Assembly (NCBI RefSeq): GCF_018885305.1 | Contig: NZ_CP076544.1 | Location: forward strand, 2,480,001 to 2,544,000 | Source of the DNA: Curtobacterium sp. L6-1 | GTDB taxonomy: Bacteria > Actinomycetota > Actinomycetes > Actinomycetales > Microbacteriaceae | Length of the DNA stretch: 64,000 nucleotides | Reading direction: 5' to 3' | Shown: piece by piece, positions 16,182-24,652 of the stretch | Numbering within the stretch: the first letter of the stretch is position 1 | How the letters are laid out: each line of letters starts with the position of its first letter | Made by a program: the position numbers and the translations under genes | The notes under the pieces: generated by a model | Seen by the model: only the letters and a program-made list of their open reading frames with translations | Told to the model about the DNA's origin: nothing | The model's database searches: none

Positions 16182-16496
16182 ATGGCCTGGGTCGTCCTGG
16201 TGCTGTCCGGCGTGCTCGAAGCCGTCTGGGCAACCGCACTCGGTGCATCGAAGGGGTTCCGGAGGGTCGTGCCGACGATCGTGTTCGTCGCCGGCATGGC
16301 GCTGAGCATGGTCGGGCTCGCCTTCGCCATGAAGGAGATCCCGGTCGGCACCGCCTACGCCGTCTGGGTCGGGATCGGTGCGTCGCTCACCGTCCTCGTC
16401 GCGATCGCCCGCCGGCAGGAGGCCGCGTCCCTCGCCCGCATCGGCCTGGTCGTCGGACTCGTGGCCTGCGTGGTCGGCCTGAAGGTGGTCGGCTGA
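16182..16496 (+). CDS. SMR family efflux subunit 1 (SugE/Gdx-like)
   Basis: 104 residues, four membrane helices, with the essential Glu13 in the first helix (GVLEAVWATALG). Such proteins exchange protons for guanidinium or quaternary cations across the inner membrane. VGTAYAVWVGIGASLTVL is the conserved helix-3 segment. GGAGGAAAC precedes the ATG. It overlaps the second SMR gene by one base (TGATG), which marks a paired heterodimeric SMR system with oppositely inserted subunits, as in YkkCD-type pairs. Controlled by the divergent TetR protein. Confidence 0.9.
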   Translation: MAWVVLVLSGVLEAVWATALGASKGFRRVVPTIVFVAGMALSMVGLAFAMKEIPVGTAYAVWVGIGASLTVLVAIARRQEAASLARIGLVVGLVACVVGLKVVG

Positions 16497-16909
16497 TGGC
16501 CTGGGTAGTGTTGTTCGTCAGTGCCGCGTTCGAGACCGTCTGGGCCACCGCGCTCGGGGAGAGCGACGGGTTCACCCGCCCCGGGCCGACGCTCGTCTTC
16601 GCGGTCACCATCGCGTTGAGCCTCGGCGCGTTCGGGTACGTCCTGAAGCACATCCCGATCAGCACGGCCTACGCCGTCTGGACGGGGACCGGCGCTGCCC
16701 TGACCGTGCTCTGGGGCATGGCGACGGGCGCCGAGCCCGTGACGGTGCTGCGCCTGGTGTTCATCGCCGGGATCGTCGGCTGCGTGGTGGGACTCAAGCT
16801 CGTGCCGGCACGTCCGGTTCGTCCAGCAGGTCCGACCACTGGCACCGGTGCGCCGGACGCGACCGCGCCGACACCGCGACGCGGGTCGAAGACGGATCCG
16901 GTGCGCTGA
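16496..16909 (+). CDS. SMR family efflux subunit 2
   Basis: 137 residues, with four helices in the first 104 and the conserved Glu13 (AAFETVWATALG). ISTAYAVWTGTGAALTVLWG matches the helix-3 region of its partner. A disordered Pro/Ala/Arg tail of about 33 residues (RPAGPTTGTGAPDATAPTP) is unusual for this small family and absent from subunit 1. It presumably pairs with subunit 1 in an antiparallel dimer. Two hairpin terminators follow. Confidence 0.88.
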   Translation: MAWVVLFVSAAFETVWATALGESDGFTRPGPTLVFAVTIALSLGAFGYVLKHIPISTAYAVWTGTGAALTVLWGMATGAEPVTVLRLVFIAGIVGCVVGLKLVPARPVRPAGPTTGTGAPDATAPTPRRGSKTDPVR

Positions 16910-16950
16910 GACGGGCCGCGGCCGCCCGCCGCCGGGCTGCGCACCCCACG

Positions 16951-16990
16951 GACGGGAGGCCCGGTGCCAGCGCGCACCGGGCCTCCCGTC
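16951..16990. terminator. Hairpin terminator of the SMR operon, GGGAGGC family
   Basis: Arms of 16 nt (GACGGGAGGCCCGGTG and complement) close an 8-nt loop about 40 bp after the second SMR gene. Confidence 0.75.
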
Positions 16991-17025
16991 GTCCGTGGTG
17001 TCGGCAAGCGTGCACACCCCGCGGC

Positions 17026-17061
17026 CGGGAGGCGCGGTGCCAGCGCGCACCGCGCCTCCCG
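17026..17061. terminator. Hairpin terminator, GGGAGGC family, second copy
   Basis: Arms of 14 nt (CGGGAGGCGCGGTG and complement) around an 8-nt loop. It shares the loop core CCAGCGCG with the preceding hairpin and lies downstream of the convergent luciferase-like gene. Confidence 0.7.
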
Positions 17062-17135
17062 TCCGTCACGGTGTCGTCCGTGCGGCCCGTCGCACAGCCC
17101 GCGGACTGGTCAGCCCGTCACGCCCGGGAGGGCGG

Positions 17136-18275
17136 TCAGACGGAGGCGCCGGTCCACTCGTCGACCGCGGCGACGTGGTCCGCGCCCACGGTGCCGGCCG
17201 CCTGCGCAGCGGCGACCCGCTCACGGTGCGTCGGCGGGTTCGCGGGGACGTCCGCGGGGCGACCCTCGTCGTTGATGCGACGGAGCTCCGGGACGATGTC
17301 CTCGGCCAGGATGTCGATCTGCTCGAGCACGGTCTTGAGCGGCAGCCCCGCGTGGTCGATGAGGAACAGCTGGCGCTGGTAGTGGCCGACGTGGTCCTTC
17401 ATGGCCGCGTACCGGTCGACGACCTGCTGCGGCGAGCCGACGGTCAGCGGGGTCTGGGTCGTGAAGTCCTCCATCGACGGGCCGTGGCCGTAGACCGGGG
17501 CGTTGTCGAAGTACGGACGGAACTCGTTCCAGGCGTCCTGCGAGTTCTTCCGCGCGAAGAACTGTCCGCCGAGGCCGACGATCGCCTGGTCGGCACGGCC
17601 GTGCCCGTGGTGCTCGTAGCGCTGGCGGTACAGCCCGACCATCTGCTCGGTGTGCTGGATCGGCCAGAAGATGTTGTTGTGGAAGAAGCCGTCGCCGTAG
17701 TACGCGGCCTGCTCGGCGATCTCCGGCGTGCGGATCGACCCGTGCCAGACGAAGGGTGCGACGCCGTCGAGCGGGCGCGGGGTCGAGGTGAAGCCCTGCA
17801 GCGGCGTGCGGAACTGCCCCTGCCAGTTGACGACCTCGTTCTCCCAGAGCTGGCGGATGAGCGCGTAGTTCTCGACGGCGAGGCTCAGACCCTGCCGGAT
17901 GTCTTTGCCGAACCAGGGGTACACGGGGCCGGTGTTGCCACGGCCCATCATGAGGTCCATGCGGCCGTCGCTGATGACCTGGAGCATCGCGTACTCCTCG
18001 GCGATGCGCACCGGGTCGTTCGTGGTGACCAGGGTCGTCGACGTGGAGAGCGTGATGTCCTTCGTGACACCGGCGAGGTAGCCGAGCATCGTCGTCGGGG
18101 ACGAGGCGACGAACGGCGGGTTGTGGTGCTCACCGGTCGCGAAGACGTCGAGACCGGCCTGGTCCGCGTGCTGTGCGATCGTCAGGATGTCGCGGACGCG
18201 CTGCGTGTCGTCCGGCGTGGTGCCCGTGGTGGGGTCGGTCGTGACGTCACTGACCGTGAAGATCCCGAACTGCAT
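17136..18275 (-). CDS. LLM class flavin-dependent oxidoreductase
   Basis: 379 residues with the bacterial luciferase-like TIM-barrel. Evidence: MQFGIFTVSDV at the first strand, AQHADQAGLDVFATGEHHNPPFVASSP (about 35-61), VTKDITLSTSTTLVTTNDPVRIAEEYAMLQVISDGRMDLMMGRGNTGPVYPWFG with the flavin-phosphate loop, and late TVGSPQQVVDRYAAMKDHVGHYQRQLFLIDHAG. It uses reduced FMN to oxygenate an unknown substrate. The ATG at 18275 follows GGAAGG. It stands alone, convergent with the SMR operon. Confidence 0.9.
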   Translation of the reverse strand: MQFGIFTVSDVTTDPTTGTTPDDTQRVRDILTIAQHADQAGLDVFATGEHHNPPFVASSPTTMLGYLAGVTKDITLSTSTTLVTTNDPVRIAEEYAMLQVISDGRMDLMMGRGNTGPVYPWFGKDIRQGLSLAVENYALIRQLWENEVVNWQGQFRTPLQGFTSTPRPLDGVAPFVWHGSIRTPEIAEQAAYYGDGFFHNNIFWPIQHTEQMVGLYRQRYEHHGHGRADQAIVGLGGQFFARKNSQDAWNEFRPYFDNAPVYGHGPSMEDFTTQTPLTVGSPQQVVDRYAAMKDHVGHYQRQLFLIDHAGLPLKTVLEQIDILAEDIVPELRRINDEGRPADVPANPPTHRERVAAAQAAGTVGADHVAAVDEWTGASV

Positions 18276-18359
18276 GATGCGCCGCCTTCCGTGCGTTCGA
18301 TGCGTTTGCATCGACTTGCTCGGTACAACGTAGCGCAGGCGAGGGCATTCCCGCCAGCG

Positions 18360-19274
18360 TCAGACCCTGGTCGGCGGCGCTGCCGGACTCGTCGTCGACG
18401 GCACGTGGTGCATGCCGTCGGCCAGCCACACAGCGGTGACGACCGCGACGACGCTCGCCGAGGAGGCCAGCCGGCCGGCCAGCAGCATCGCGTCGTGGTC
18501 CCCGTTGCCCGCCGTCCCCACCAGGAGCGCGACGACCCCGACGGCGAACGCAACGCCCACCGCCACGAGCAGCACGACGGTCACTGCACGACGGGGGCCG
18601 CGGGCGCCGTCCCGGTCGCCGCGCTCGCCCCGGTCCACCCGGGGACCGACGGCCCGCACCACGCCGAGCCAGAAGAGCGCCACCGCGCACGCCCCCACGA
18701 TGTCGCTCACCCGGTGCCACCCGTACACGACCGTCTGGTTCGCGACGAACACCGCGTAAACCGTGCCGAGCAGCAGCACCACCGCCCGGAACCGCCTCGG
18801 TGTGACCATGAGCACGGCGAACAGCGCAGCGAGCGCGATCGTCGCGTGCCCGGAGGGGAACGAGTTCGGCGTCGTCGACTGGGCGATCTCCGGGCGCTCG
18901 GCGATACGCTTGAGCAACGTCGATGTGGCAGCGGACGCGAGCACCACGAAGCCCGCCCCGAGCCCCACGGCGAGCCGCCTGCGTGCGAACGCGACGGCGG
19001 CGATCACGACGACCAGCAGCAGGATCACCGGGACCGAGATGACGTTGAGGGCGGTGTCCGACCCGAACAGGTCGGACTCGCGGACACCGCCGAGTGCGGC
19101 ATCCTCGATCCGCTGCCCCGTCGGCGTCAACACCGCGACCGCGTAGACGAGAGGCACGATCACGAACCCCAGAGCCGCGAGCAGTGCCCACCGGAACCTC
19201 CGGGACACGCTCGGTCCACGCCCCTCGTCGCGGAACTCCGGCGCAGTGCGCTCGGGCGTCCGGATCACGGGCAT
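18360..19274 (-). CDS. PAP2 superfamily membrane phosphatase
   Basis: 304 residues and about six to seven membrane helices. The three phosphatase motifs are KRIAERPE (about 132-139), SFPSGHATIAL (about 148-158) and VVYGWHRVSDIVGA (about 190-203), giving the Lys/Arg, Ser-Gly-His and His-Asp of the active site. It likely acts on lipid phosphates such as undecaprenyl diphosphate or phosphatidic acid at the outer membrane face. GAGGAGG lies directly before the ATG. A C-terminal pair of helices beyond the core extends the usual length. Divergent from the DUF4383 gene. Confidence 0.88.
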   Translation of the reverse strand: MPVIRTPERTAPEFRDEGRGPSVSRRFRWALLAALGFVIVPLVYAVAVLTPTGQRIEDAALGGVRESDLFGSDTALNVISVPVILLLVVVIAAVAFARRRLAVGLGAGFVVLASAATSTLLKRIAERPEIAQSTTPNSFPSGHATIALAALFAVLMVTPRRFRAVVLLLGTVYAVFVANQTVVYGWHRVSDIVGACAVALFWLGVVRAVGPRVDRGERGDRDGARGPRRAVTVVLLVAVGVAFAVGVVALLVGTAGNGDHDAMLLAGRLASSASVVAVVTAVWLADGMHHVPSTTSPAAPPTRV

Positions 19275-19524
19275 CGTCCTCCTCGGTGTCATGGTGGTCG
19301 GTCTCGTCGTCCGTCTGCTGGGCGGGAAGCGATTCGGTCGCTCGGGGTCCGACACGATACCGTTGCAGCACCCGTCGGGAGCTGGGAACTCGGGCCTCCG
19401 CAGCAAGGCCACGGCCGTCCTGCAGCAGGTCTCCGGACAGCGTGACACAGGTGCGACCAGCGCCGGACACCGAGTCGGCGGGACGTCGTACAGCGCGATC
19501 GTCGCGCGGGAAGAGGAGACCGAA

Positions 19525-19977
19525 GTGGCCATCAAGGAACCGGGCATCACCGCCTCGCCAAACCGCGCCCTGGCGGTCACCGCCGGCACGCTCTTCGCGA
19601 TCTGGGGCGTGCTGGGCTTCTTCTTCGCGCAGGACAACGGCGGCCAGTTCTTCAGCCGCTCGGGCGGGTTCCTCTGGAACGCCTTCGGCCTCAACCCGGC
19701 GCTCTGTGCGATCTGGACGCTCCTCGCCGCGGCGTTCTTCATCGTGGGCCTCGGCAACACGATCGGGTCGCGGGCCGTGAACCTGGTCATCGGTGTCGTG
19801 CTCCTCGTGCTCGCGGTCTACGGCTTCGTGTTCATGTCCACCTCGGCCAACGTCCTCGCGCTGAACACCACGGACAACGTCTTCCACGCGATCGTCGGTG
19901 TGGTCCTCGTGCTCACCGCGCTCGGGGCCGACAAGGAGAACCTCCGCGCGCTGCGTGCGGCCGGCGCCCGCGCCTGA
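19525..19977 (+). CDS. DUF4383 family membrane protein
   Basis: 150 residues, four membrane segments (about 15-35, 55-78, 82-105, 118-140). NRALAVTAGTLFAIWGVLGFF and NVLALNTTDNVFHAIVGVVLVLTAL are DUF4383 marks, a family common in actinobacteria with unknown activity. The GTG at 19525 follows GAGGAG at 5-7 nt, so the in-frame codons upstream are not part of the gene. Single gene. Confidence 0.8.
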   Translation: MAIKEPGITASPNRALAVTAGTLFAIWGVLGFFFAQDNGGQFFSRSGGFLWNAFGLNPALCAIWTLLAAAFFIVGLGNTIGSRAVNLVIGVVLLVLAVYGFVFMSTSANVLALNTTDNVFHAIVGVVLVLTALGADKENLRALRAAGARA

Positions 19978-20059
19978 TCCTCCCGCTCCGAACGACCCCT
20001 CGACGCCCGTCTGCCGCTCGGCAGGCGGGCGTCGTCGCGTGCGCGGCGCGGGGGCGCGG

Positions 20060-20168
20060 CGCGCGGTCGAGGGGGCGGGGTCGAGGCGGGGTCGAGGGGG
20101 CGGGGTCGAGGCGGGGTCGAGGCGGGGTCGAGGGGTCGAGGGGTCGAGGGGTCGAGGGGTCGAGGGGT
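20060..20168. repeat. Short tandem repeats of TCGAGGGG
   Basis: From 20067 the word TCGAGG recurs at 11-13 bp intervals, then turns into about six perfect 8-bp units TCGAGGGG ending at 20168. It is purine-rich on the plus strand. Confidence 0.85.
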
Positions 20169-20169
20169 C

Positions 20170-20256
20170 GAGGTCGCACAACACGCCGCCGCCTTGCCGC
20201 CGAGGTCGCACGATCCGCCGCCCCGGCGCCAGCCACCCGGCCGATCGTGCGACCTC
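20170..20256. repeat. GAGGTCGCAC element, copy D
   Basis: GAGGTCGCAC begins at 20170 and 20202 (32 bp apart) and its inverse GTGCGACCTC begins at 20247, 45 bp after the second word. A further degraded inverse GTGCGACT follows at 20278. The geometry is identical to copies A-C near 26 kb. Confidence 0.85.
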
Positions 20257-20337
20257 GGCGAACGCGGGCGGCAGGTCGTGCGACTCGGCGAACGCGAGCG
20301 GGCGGGCGTACGGGCCCGCCGCGCCGCGGCCGCCCCG

Positions 20338-21642
20338 TCAGTCCTCGGCGGGCTTCGGCGCCTCGAGCTGGGTCGCGACGATCCTCGGCGCCTCGGACAT
20401 GAACCGCCGCACGTCGAGGTCGACGATGATGTCCGCCGGCCGCAGCGGCCGTGTCAGGAACAGCCCGTCCAACGAGGTCAGCCGCGAGAGCGCCACGTAC
20501 GTCTGCCCCGCGCTGAAGACGCGGTTGCCCAGGTCCACGACGGCCCGGTCGTACGTGCTGCCCTGGGACTTGTGGATCGTCACGGCCCACGCGAGGCGGA
20601 GGGGGAACTGCTGGAACTCCCCCACAGTGTCCTTCTTGAGTTCCTTCTTGTCCGGGTCGTAGGAGTACTTGAACTTCTCCCACACCGACGGCTGCACCTC
20701 GAAGTCCTCGCCGTCGACGCTCACCCAAACGGTGTCCCGGATGCTCCGCACGATGCCGAGCGTGCCGTTCACCCAGCGCTGGTCGGGGTCGTTGCGGAGG
20801 AACATCACGTGCGCCCCCGGCTTGAGCTCGAGGGCCTCGTCCGCCGGGAAGTTCCGCCCGCCGAAGTCCCCGTTCACGTCGGCCCGAGCGGTCTTCAGCT
20901 TGCCGGGCAGCCGTTCGAGTGCCGCCTTGTTGATCCGCGACACGGTGTCGTTCCGGGTGGCCAGCGTGATGGCGTCGTCCGGCGCGGGTCGTGCGCCCGC
21001 GGCGTTCAGCTGCCCCGCGACGTCGGCGGTCACCCGGCCGTGGCGGACGGCCGTGAGCATGGCGGCGAAGGCGTCGTCGCGCTGACGGTGCACGGTCGCC
21101 AGCTCGATGATGTTCAGCTCGGCCTCGAGCCACACCTTCGCGTCGAAGAACCACATCGACCGGTAGTGGTCGGTGAAGTAAGCACGCTCGTCCCCGTCAC
21201 CCGGCACCGGGGGCAGCTGGTACGGATCGCCGAACATGACGACCTGGACCCCACCGAACGCCTCGGACTGCCGCCCGCGGGCCTTGCGGAGCGACCGGTC
21301 CATCGCGTCGAGGAGGTCCGCGTTCACCATCGAGACCTCGTCGATGACCAGGGTGTCGATGGTGTTGAGGAGCTTCCTGGTCTCGGGCCCCTGCCGGAGC
21401 TCGGCGTCGGCGATGAGGCCGATCGGCAGCCGGAACAGCGAGTGGATCGTCTGCCCGCCGACGTTCAGCGCGGCGACGCCGGTGGGCGCGCAGATGACGA
21501 CCTGCTTCTCGGTGTTCCACGACAGGTGGTTGAGCAGGGTCGACTTGCCGGTCCCCGCCCGGCCCGTGATGAAGACGTGGTCGCGCGTGGACTCGATGTA
21601 CTCGAAGACCGCCCGCTGTTCGGCGGAGAGCTCGATGCTCAC
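20338..21642 (-). CDS. PIF1/RecD-like ATP-dependent DNA helicase
   Basis: 434 residues, superfamily 1B helicase. Walker A GRAGTGKST (27-35), Walker B LVIDEVSM (98-105), motif III MFGDPYQLPPV, and late motifs LAWAVTIHKSQGSTYDRAVVDLG and GQTYVALSRLTSLDGL. These are the PIF1-type motifs; such enzymes unwind DNA 5' to 3' and act on forks or G-quadruplexes. The GTG start overlaps the stop of the CopD/CtaG gene (GTGA), so it is translated by coupling. Functional connection to a copper/oxidase membrane protein is not obvious. Confidence 0.9.
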   Translation of the reverse strand: MSIELSAEQRAVFEYIESTRDHVFITGRAGTGKSTLLNHLSWNTEKQVVICAPTGVAALNVGGQTIHSLFRLPIGLIADAELRQGPETRKLLNTIDTLVIDEVSMVNADLLDAMDRSLRKARGRQSEAFGGVQVVMFGDPYQLPPVPGDGDERAYFTDHYRSMWFFDAKVWLEAELNIIELATVHRQRDDAFAAMLTAVRHGRVTADVAGQLNAAGARPAPDDAITLATRNDTVSRINKAALERLPGKLKTARADVNGDFGGRNFPADEALELKPGAHVMFLRNDPDQRWVNGTLGIVRSIRDTVWVSVDGEDFEVQPSVWEKFKYSYDPDKKELKKDTVGEFQQFPLRLAWAVTIHKSQGSTYDRAVVDLGNRVFSAGQTYVALSRLTSLDGLFLTRPLRPADIIVDLDVRRFMSEAPRIVATQLEAPKPAED

Positions 21643-23816
21643 GGCGTGCCCGACCAGGTCGGGACCGCACTGTCGGCTCCGGCCGCGGCCGACCCGTCCT
21701 GGAGGCCCGTGGCCGCGTCCGCCGACCGCGTCACATCCGCCGCTCGGCTCGCGCCCACCGCGTCCGCCGTCCGCGTCACGTCCGACGATCGGGTCGCTCC
21801 CGCCGCAGCAGCCGCGCCCGGCGCGTCCGTCGCACCCGCCGCGCCCGTCGAGACCGACGCCTGGTCCACGCCTCCCGTCGCGGTTCCGTCGGACACCGGA
21901 CCCTCGTCGCCCGTCCCCGCCACGCCCGCGGGAGGTGCTCCGCGACGGAGGCGCACGAGACCGACCACCACGACCGTGACGACGACGAGCACGCCGGCGA
22001 CGACGAACACCGCCCCACCGCGCGCCTGGTCGACGAGGGGGTCCGGCCCCCAGGTGCGGCCCATCGCCCCGAACCACGACGCCTGCAGCAGCCCGAGCGG
22101 TCCCTGCATCGCGAGCCCGAGCGACACCGTGCCGGCGGCCACGACGACGGCCCCGACCACGCGGACGAGGAACGCCGCGGTCGACACGGTCCGGGCTCCG
22201 ACGGCCACCGGCGTCAGCAGGGTCGGCAGGGCCAGGAGCCCGACGAGCAGGAACACGACGTCGACGACCGTGCGGCCCATGGCGTCGCTGACGGACCAGC
22301 GCAGGACGTCGGTCGCGAACAGGCCCCACCAGATGCCCGCCAGCAGCAGGAACGCCGGGAAGGGCTGCACCAGGTAGCGGACGACGGCGTTGTCGACGAG
22401 CACCCCGGTCCACTCGCGGACACCGGCGCTGTCGTCCTCGCGGGGCAGGACCGCCGCGCGGATGAGCTGCACCGGCGCCGCTGCCCAGACCAGGGCCGGC
22501 ACCACCAGGCCGAGCAGGACGTGTGCGCCGATGTTCGCCGACACGAGGAAGCGGTCGTAGGTGTGCAGCGAGCCCGAGGTGGCGACCACGAGGGTCACGA
22601 CCGCGATCGCCGCGGCCACGGAACGGCGGACCGGCCACGTCGTGCCCCGTCGACGGAGGCGGACGACACCGGCCGTGTACGCGGCGACGAGGAGCACGGC
22701 GGCCATCACCCAGAAGAGGTCGACGTTCCAGCTCGTCGCCCACCCCCACGGACCGGGAGCGGCGGGGAGCGGGTCGTCGGTGAGGAGCTCGGCCGGCGTC
22801 GGGTCGCTGGTCTTGCTCAGGGCGACCTGTCCGGCCGGTGTGGCGGTCCGGCCGAGGGCGGCGGCGAACCCGGAGGCGACGCCCATGACGGCGAGCTCGA
22901 CCACCACGAGCGTCCAGAACGGACGGACCCGAGTGGGAGCGGTGGTGAGTGCGGCGATGACGCTGCGCCGGTGCAGGGCGCCGATGACGCCCATCGCGAT
23001 GATCGCGCCGACCTTGACGAGCACGAGGACGCCATAGGGGCTGCCGAGCTCGCCGAAGCCGCCGAGGCGGATCTGCGCGGACACGACCCCCGACACGGCG
23101 ACGAGCACGAAGCAGCCCAGCGCGACGCTCGAGTACCGGCCGACGACGGCGGCCAGGCGGGCTCCCGGCAGGGTGTCGCGCACGAGCACGAGCATGAGGA
23201 GCCCCCCGACCCACAGTGCGGCGCCCACGAGGTGCAGTCCGAGCGCGGTGACCGCGGCGTCGTGGCTGGCCGTGCCGGCGGCGTGCCCCTGCTGGGTGAG
23301 CGGGACGAGTCCGATGAGCGAGACCGCGGTGGTGAGCGCGACCATGCCACGCGAGCGGACGGCGAAGCACAGGACGGTGACGGCCGCCGCGACGAGCACG
23401 GTGGTGAGCCACGCGAGGCCGAGATCCGTCCCGGTCAGGAACACGCCCATCGACTGGCCGAAGCTCGCGTCGAGGCTGACGGCGCCGCCCGCGACGCTGA
23501 GGTAGGTGAAGAACGTGGTGACGGCGGAGGTCACGGTCCAGACACCGGCGGCGCCCGCGGCGATGTCGATCGCCCGGTCCCACTCGGGCGCCGAGCGGGA
23601 CAACCCGATGGTCGCGAGGGCCAGACCACCGATGGTGGCGGCGGCCGACAGGTCGACGAGCATCCGCGCGATCGGGAGCCCGAACCGCACGACGGCGCCG
23701 GGGTCGGCGATGAGCGCAGCGTCCGCCCCACCTCCGACGACGAGCGCCACCAGCAGGGACACGAACGCTGCGAGCAACAGGACCCCGGGGCCGGCGATGC
23801 GCGCGATGCGGTTCAC
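21639..23816 (-). CDS. CopD-CtaG fusion membrane protein
   Basis: 725 residues and about 15 membrane helices. The first half (about 130-330) is a CopD-like copper-resistance domain (GHAAGTASHDAAVTALGLHLVGAALWVGGLL with His residues). The second half (about 370-640) is a CtaG-type (caa3_CtaG) domain, HTYDRFLVSANIGAHVLLGLVVPALVW and MGRTWGPDPLVDQARGG, linked to cytochrome oxidase copper delivery. The last 70 residues are low-complexity Ala/Thr/Ser with repeats of ADVTRSADA. This fusion is common in actinobacteria. TAGGCT lies 6 nt before the GTG start. Likely role: periplasmic copper supply to the oxidase. Confidence 0.88.
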   Translation of the reverse strand: MNRIARIAGPGVLLLAAFVSLLVALVVGGGADAALIADPGAVVRFGLPIARMLVDLSAAATIGGLALATIGLSRSAPEWDRAIDIAAGAAGVWTVTSAVTTFFTYLSVAGGAVSLDASFGQSMGVFLTGTDLGLAWLTTVLVAAAVTVLCFAVRSRGMVALTTAVSLIGLVPLTQQGHAAGTASHDAAVTALGLHLVGAALWVGGLLMLVLVRDTLPGARLAAVVGRYSSVALGCFVLVAVSGVVSAQIRLGGFGELGSPYGVLVLVKVGAIIAMGVIGALHRRSVIAALTTAPTRVRPFWTLVVVELAVMGVASGFAAALGRTATPAGQVALSKTSDPTPAELLTDDPLPAAPGPWGWATSWNVDLFWVMAAVLLVAAYTAGVVRLRRRGTTWPVRRSVAAAIAVVTLVVATSGSLHTYDRFLVSANIGAHVLLGLVVPALVWAAAPVQLIRAAVLPREDDSAGVREWTGVLVDNAVVRYLVQPFPAFLLLAGIWWGLFATDVLRWSVSDAMGRTVVDVVFLLVGLLALPTLLTPVAVGARTVSTAAFLVRVVGAVVVAAGTVSLGLAMQGPLGLLQASWFGAMGRTWGPDPLVDQARGGAVFVVAGVLVVVTVVVVGLVRLRRGAPPAGVAGTGDEGPVSDGTATGGVDQASVSTGAAGATDAPGAAAAAGATRSSDVTRTADAVGASRAADVTRSADAATGLQDGSAAAGADSAVPTWSGTP

Positions 23817-23822
23817 CCGGCA

Positions 23823-23828
23823 AGCCTA
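23823..23828 (-). promoter_or_regulatory. -10 box TAGGCT of the CopD-CtaG/helicase operon
   Basis: Minus-strand TAGGCT lies exactly 6 nt before the GTG at 23816, the same arrangement as at dcd. Confidence 0.55.
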
Positions 23829-23938
23829 GGCGCTGGCCGACGCGCCCCGACAATCGCGGTGAGCGGCCTGTGGACGGGAGCAGCGCCTCCCGGCGGTCGT
23901 GCCGGCCTGTGGAGAACTGCCGCGCCTCCCGGGAACGA

Positions 23939-23970
23939 CGGAAGGGACGGCGCGCACGCCGTCCCTTCCG
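23939..23970. terminator. Hairpin terminator of the HU gene
   Basis: Arms CGGAAGGGACGGCG and complement (14 bp) close a 4-nt loop 16 bp beyond the HU stop codon. Confidence 0.8.
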
Positions 23971-23985
23971 TTTCGCTGAGGGGTC

Positions 23986-24273
23986 TTACTTGACCGACGC
24001 CTTGAGCTTGCTGCCGGCGCTGACCTTGACCGAGTCGCTCGCGGCGATCTCGATGGCCTCACCCGTCTGCGGGTTGCGGCCGGTGCGCGCGGCGCGGTGG
24101 GTCTTCTCGAAGGCGATCCAGCCCGGGATCGTGACCTTGGTGTCGTCCGCGACGGACTTGCCGACGACGGCGAAGAGCGCGTCCACGACGCCGTTGACGG
24201 TGGCCTGGCTCTGGCCGGACTCGGCGGCGACGGCAGCGACGAGCTCGGTGCGGTTCAGTGACTTGTCAGCCAT
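23986..24273 (-). CDS. hup: DNA-binding protein HU
   Basis: 95 residues, a standard short HU without the Lys/Ala-rich tail seen in some actinobacteria. Features: NRTELVAAVAAESGQSQATVNGVVDALF (dimer helices, about 7-34), IPGWIAFEKTHRAARTGRNPQTGEAIEI (the DNA-clamping beta arms with the RNPQTG tip, about 49-75), SDSVKVSAGSKLKASVK at the end. It compacts the nucleoid and bends DNA. GAGGAGG lies before the ATG. A candidate promoter lies about 115 bp upstream, leaving an untranslated leader. Confidence 0.96.
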   Translation of the reverse strand: MADKSLNRTELVAAVAAESGQSQATVNGVVDALFAVVGKSVADDTKVTIPGWIAFEKTHRAARTGRNPQTGEAIEIAASDSVKVSAGSKLKASVK

Positions 24274-24388
24274 TGGATGTCCTCCTCGGACTTCTTGCGT
24301 ATGGGTCGGACGTCGTGACGTCCGGGTGCGCGGAGCGGTTGCCCCGAGCCGCGGACCACCGGGCCGAGGGCCCGTGGAACCGGTGATG

Positions 24389-24394
24389 AACCTA
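24389..24394 (-). promoter_or_regulatory. Candidate -10 box TAGGTT of hup
   Basis: Minus-strand TAGGTT lies about 115 bp before the HU start, which would leave a leader of roughly 108 nt. No clear -35 was found. Confidence 0.3.
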
Positions 24395-24601
24395 CCAGCC
24401 GGTCCGTGGGTTTCCCGTCGACTCGCCCGGATTTCCGGGGCTCTCGGGCAACAGGTGAGGCTGGAGTGACGCATGGGACGACCGATGCGGCGCCTGTCCC
24501 CCGTTCGCAGCCCGCTCCCTGGCATCCCGGGTGCCTCGTCCGGGGACCTCCGAGCCGCCGGTCGGACTCCTCGGACCAGCCGGTCGGTGCCCCGGACACG
24601 A

Positions 24602-24639
24602 CGACGCCCCCGCGACCTCGGAAGGTCGCGGGGGCGTCG
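24602..24639. terminator. Hairpin terminator of the rpmB-rpmG-rpsN operon
   Basis: Arms CGACGCCCCCGCGACCT and complement (17 bp) with loop CGGA, 13 bp after the rpsN stop codon. Confidence 0.85.
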
Positions 24640-24652
24640 GTGGTGCTGGTGC

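Larger units (their letters stand above)
19978..20337. other. 360-bp gene-free gap with two repeat types
   Basis: This gap lies between the 3' ends of the DUF4383 gene and the helicase gene. It holds an 8-bp tandem array and one copy of the GAGGTCGCAC element, both listed separately. No plausible gene is seen. Confidence 0.7.
24274..24652. other. 379-bp gap: HU leader/promoter and ribosomal operon terminator
   Basis: This gap contains the HU 5' leader, a candidate HU promoter (24389-24394) and the terminator of the rpsN operon. I see no gene. The middle part, about 24400-24595, holds nothing I can name. Confidence 0.6.

Noticed and set aside
21643..23853. N-terminal extension of the helicase through the CopD-CtaG region
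   Set aside because: The frame stays open only by composition; the helicase domain begins at the GTG at 21642, which overlaps the CtaG stop.
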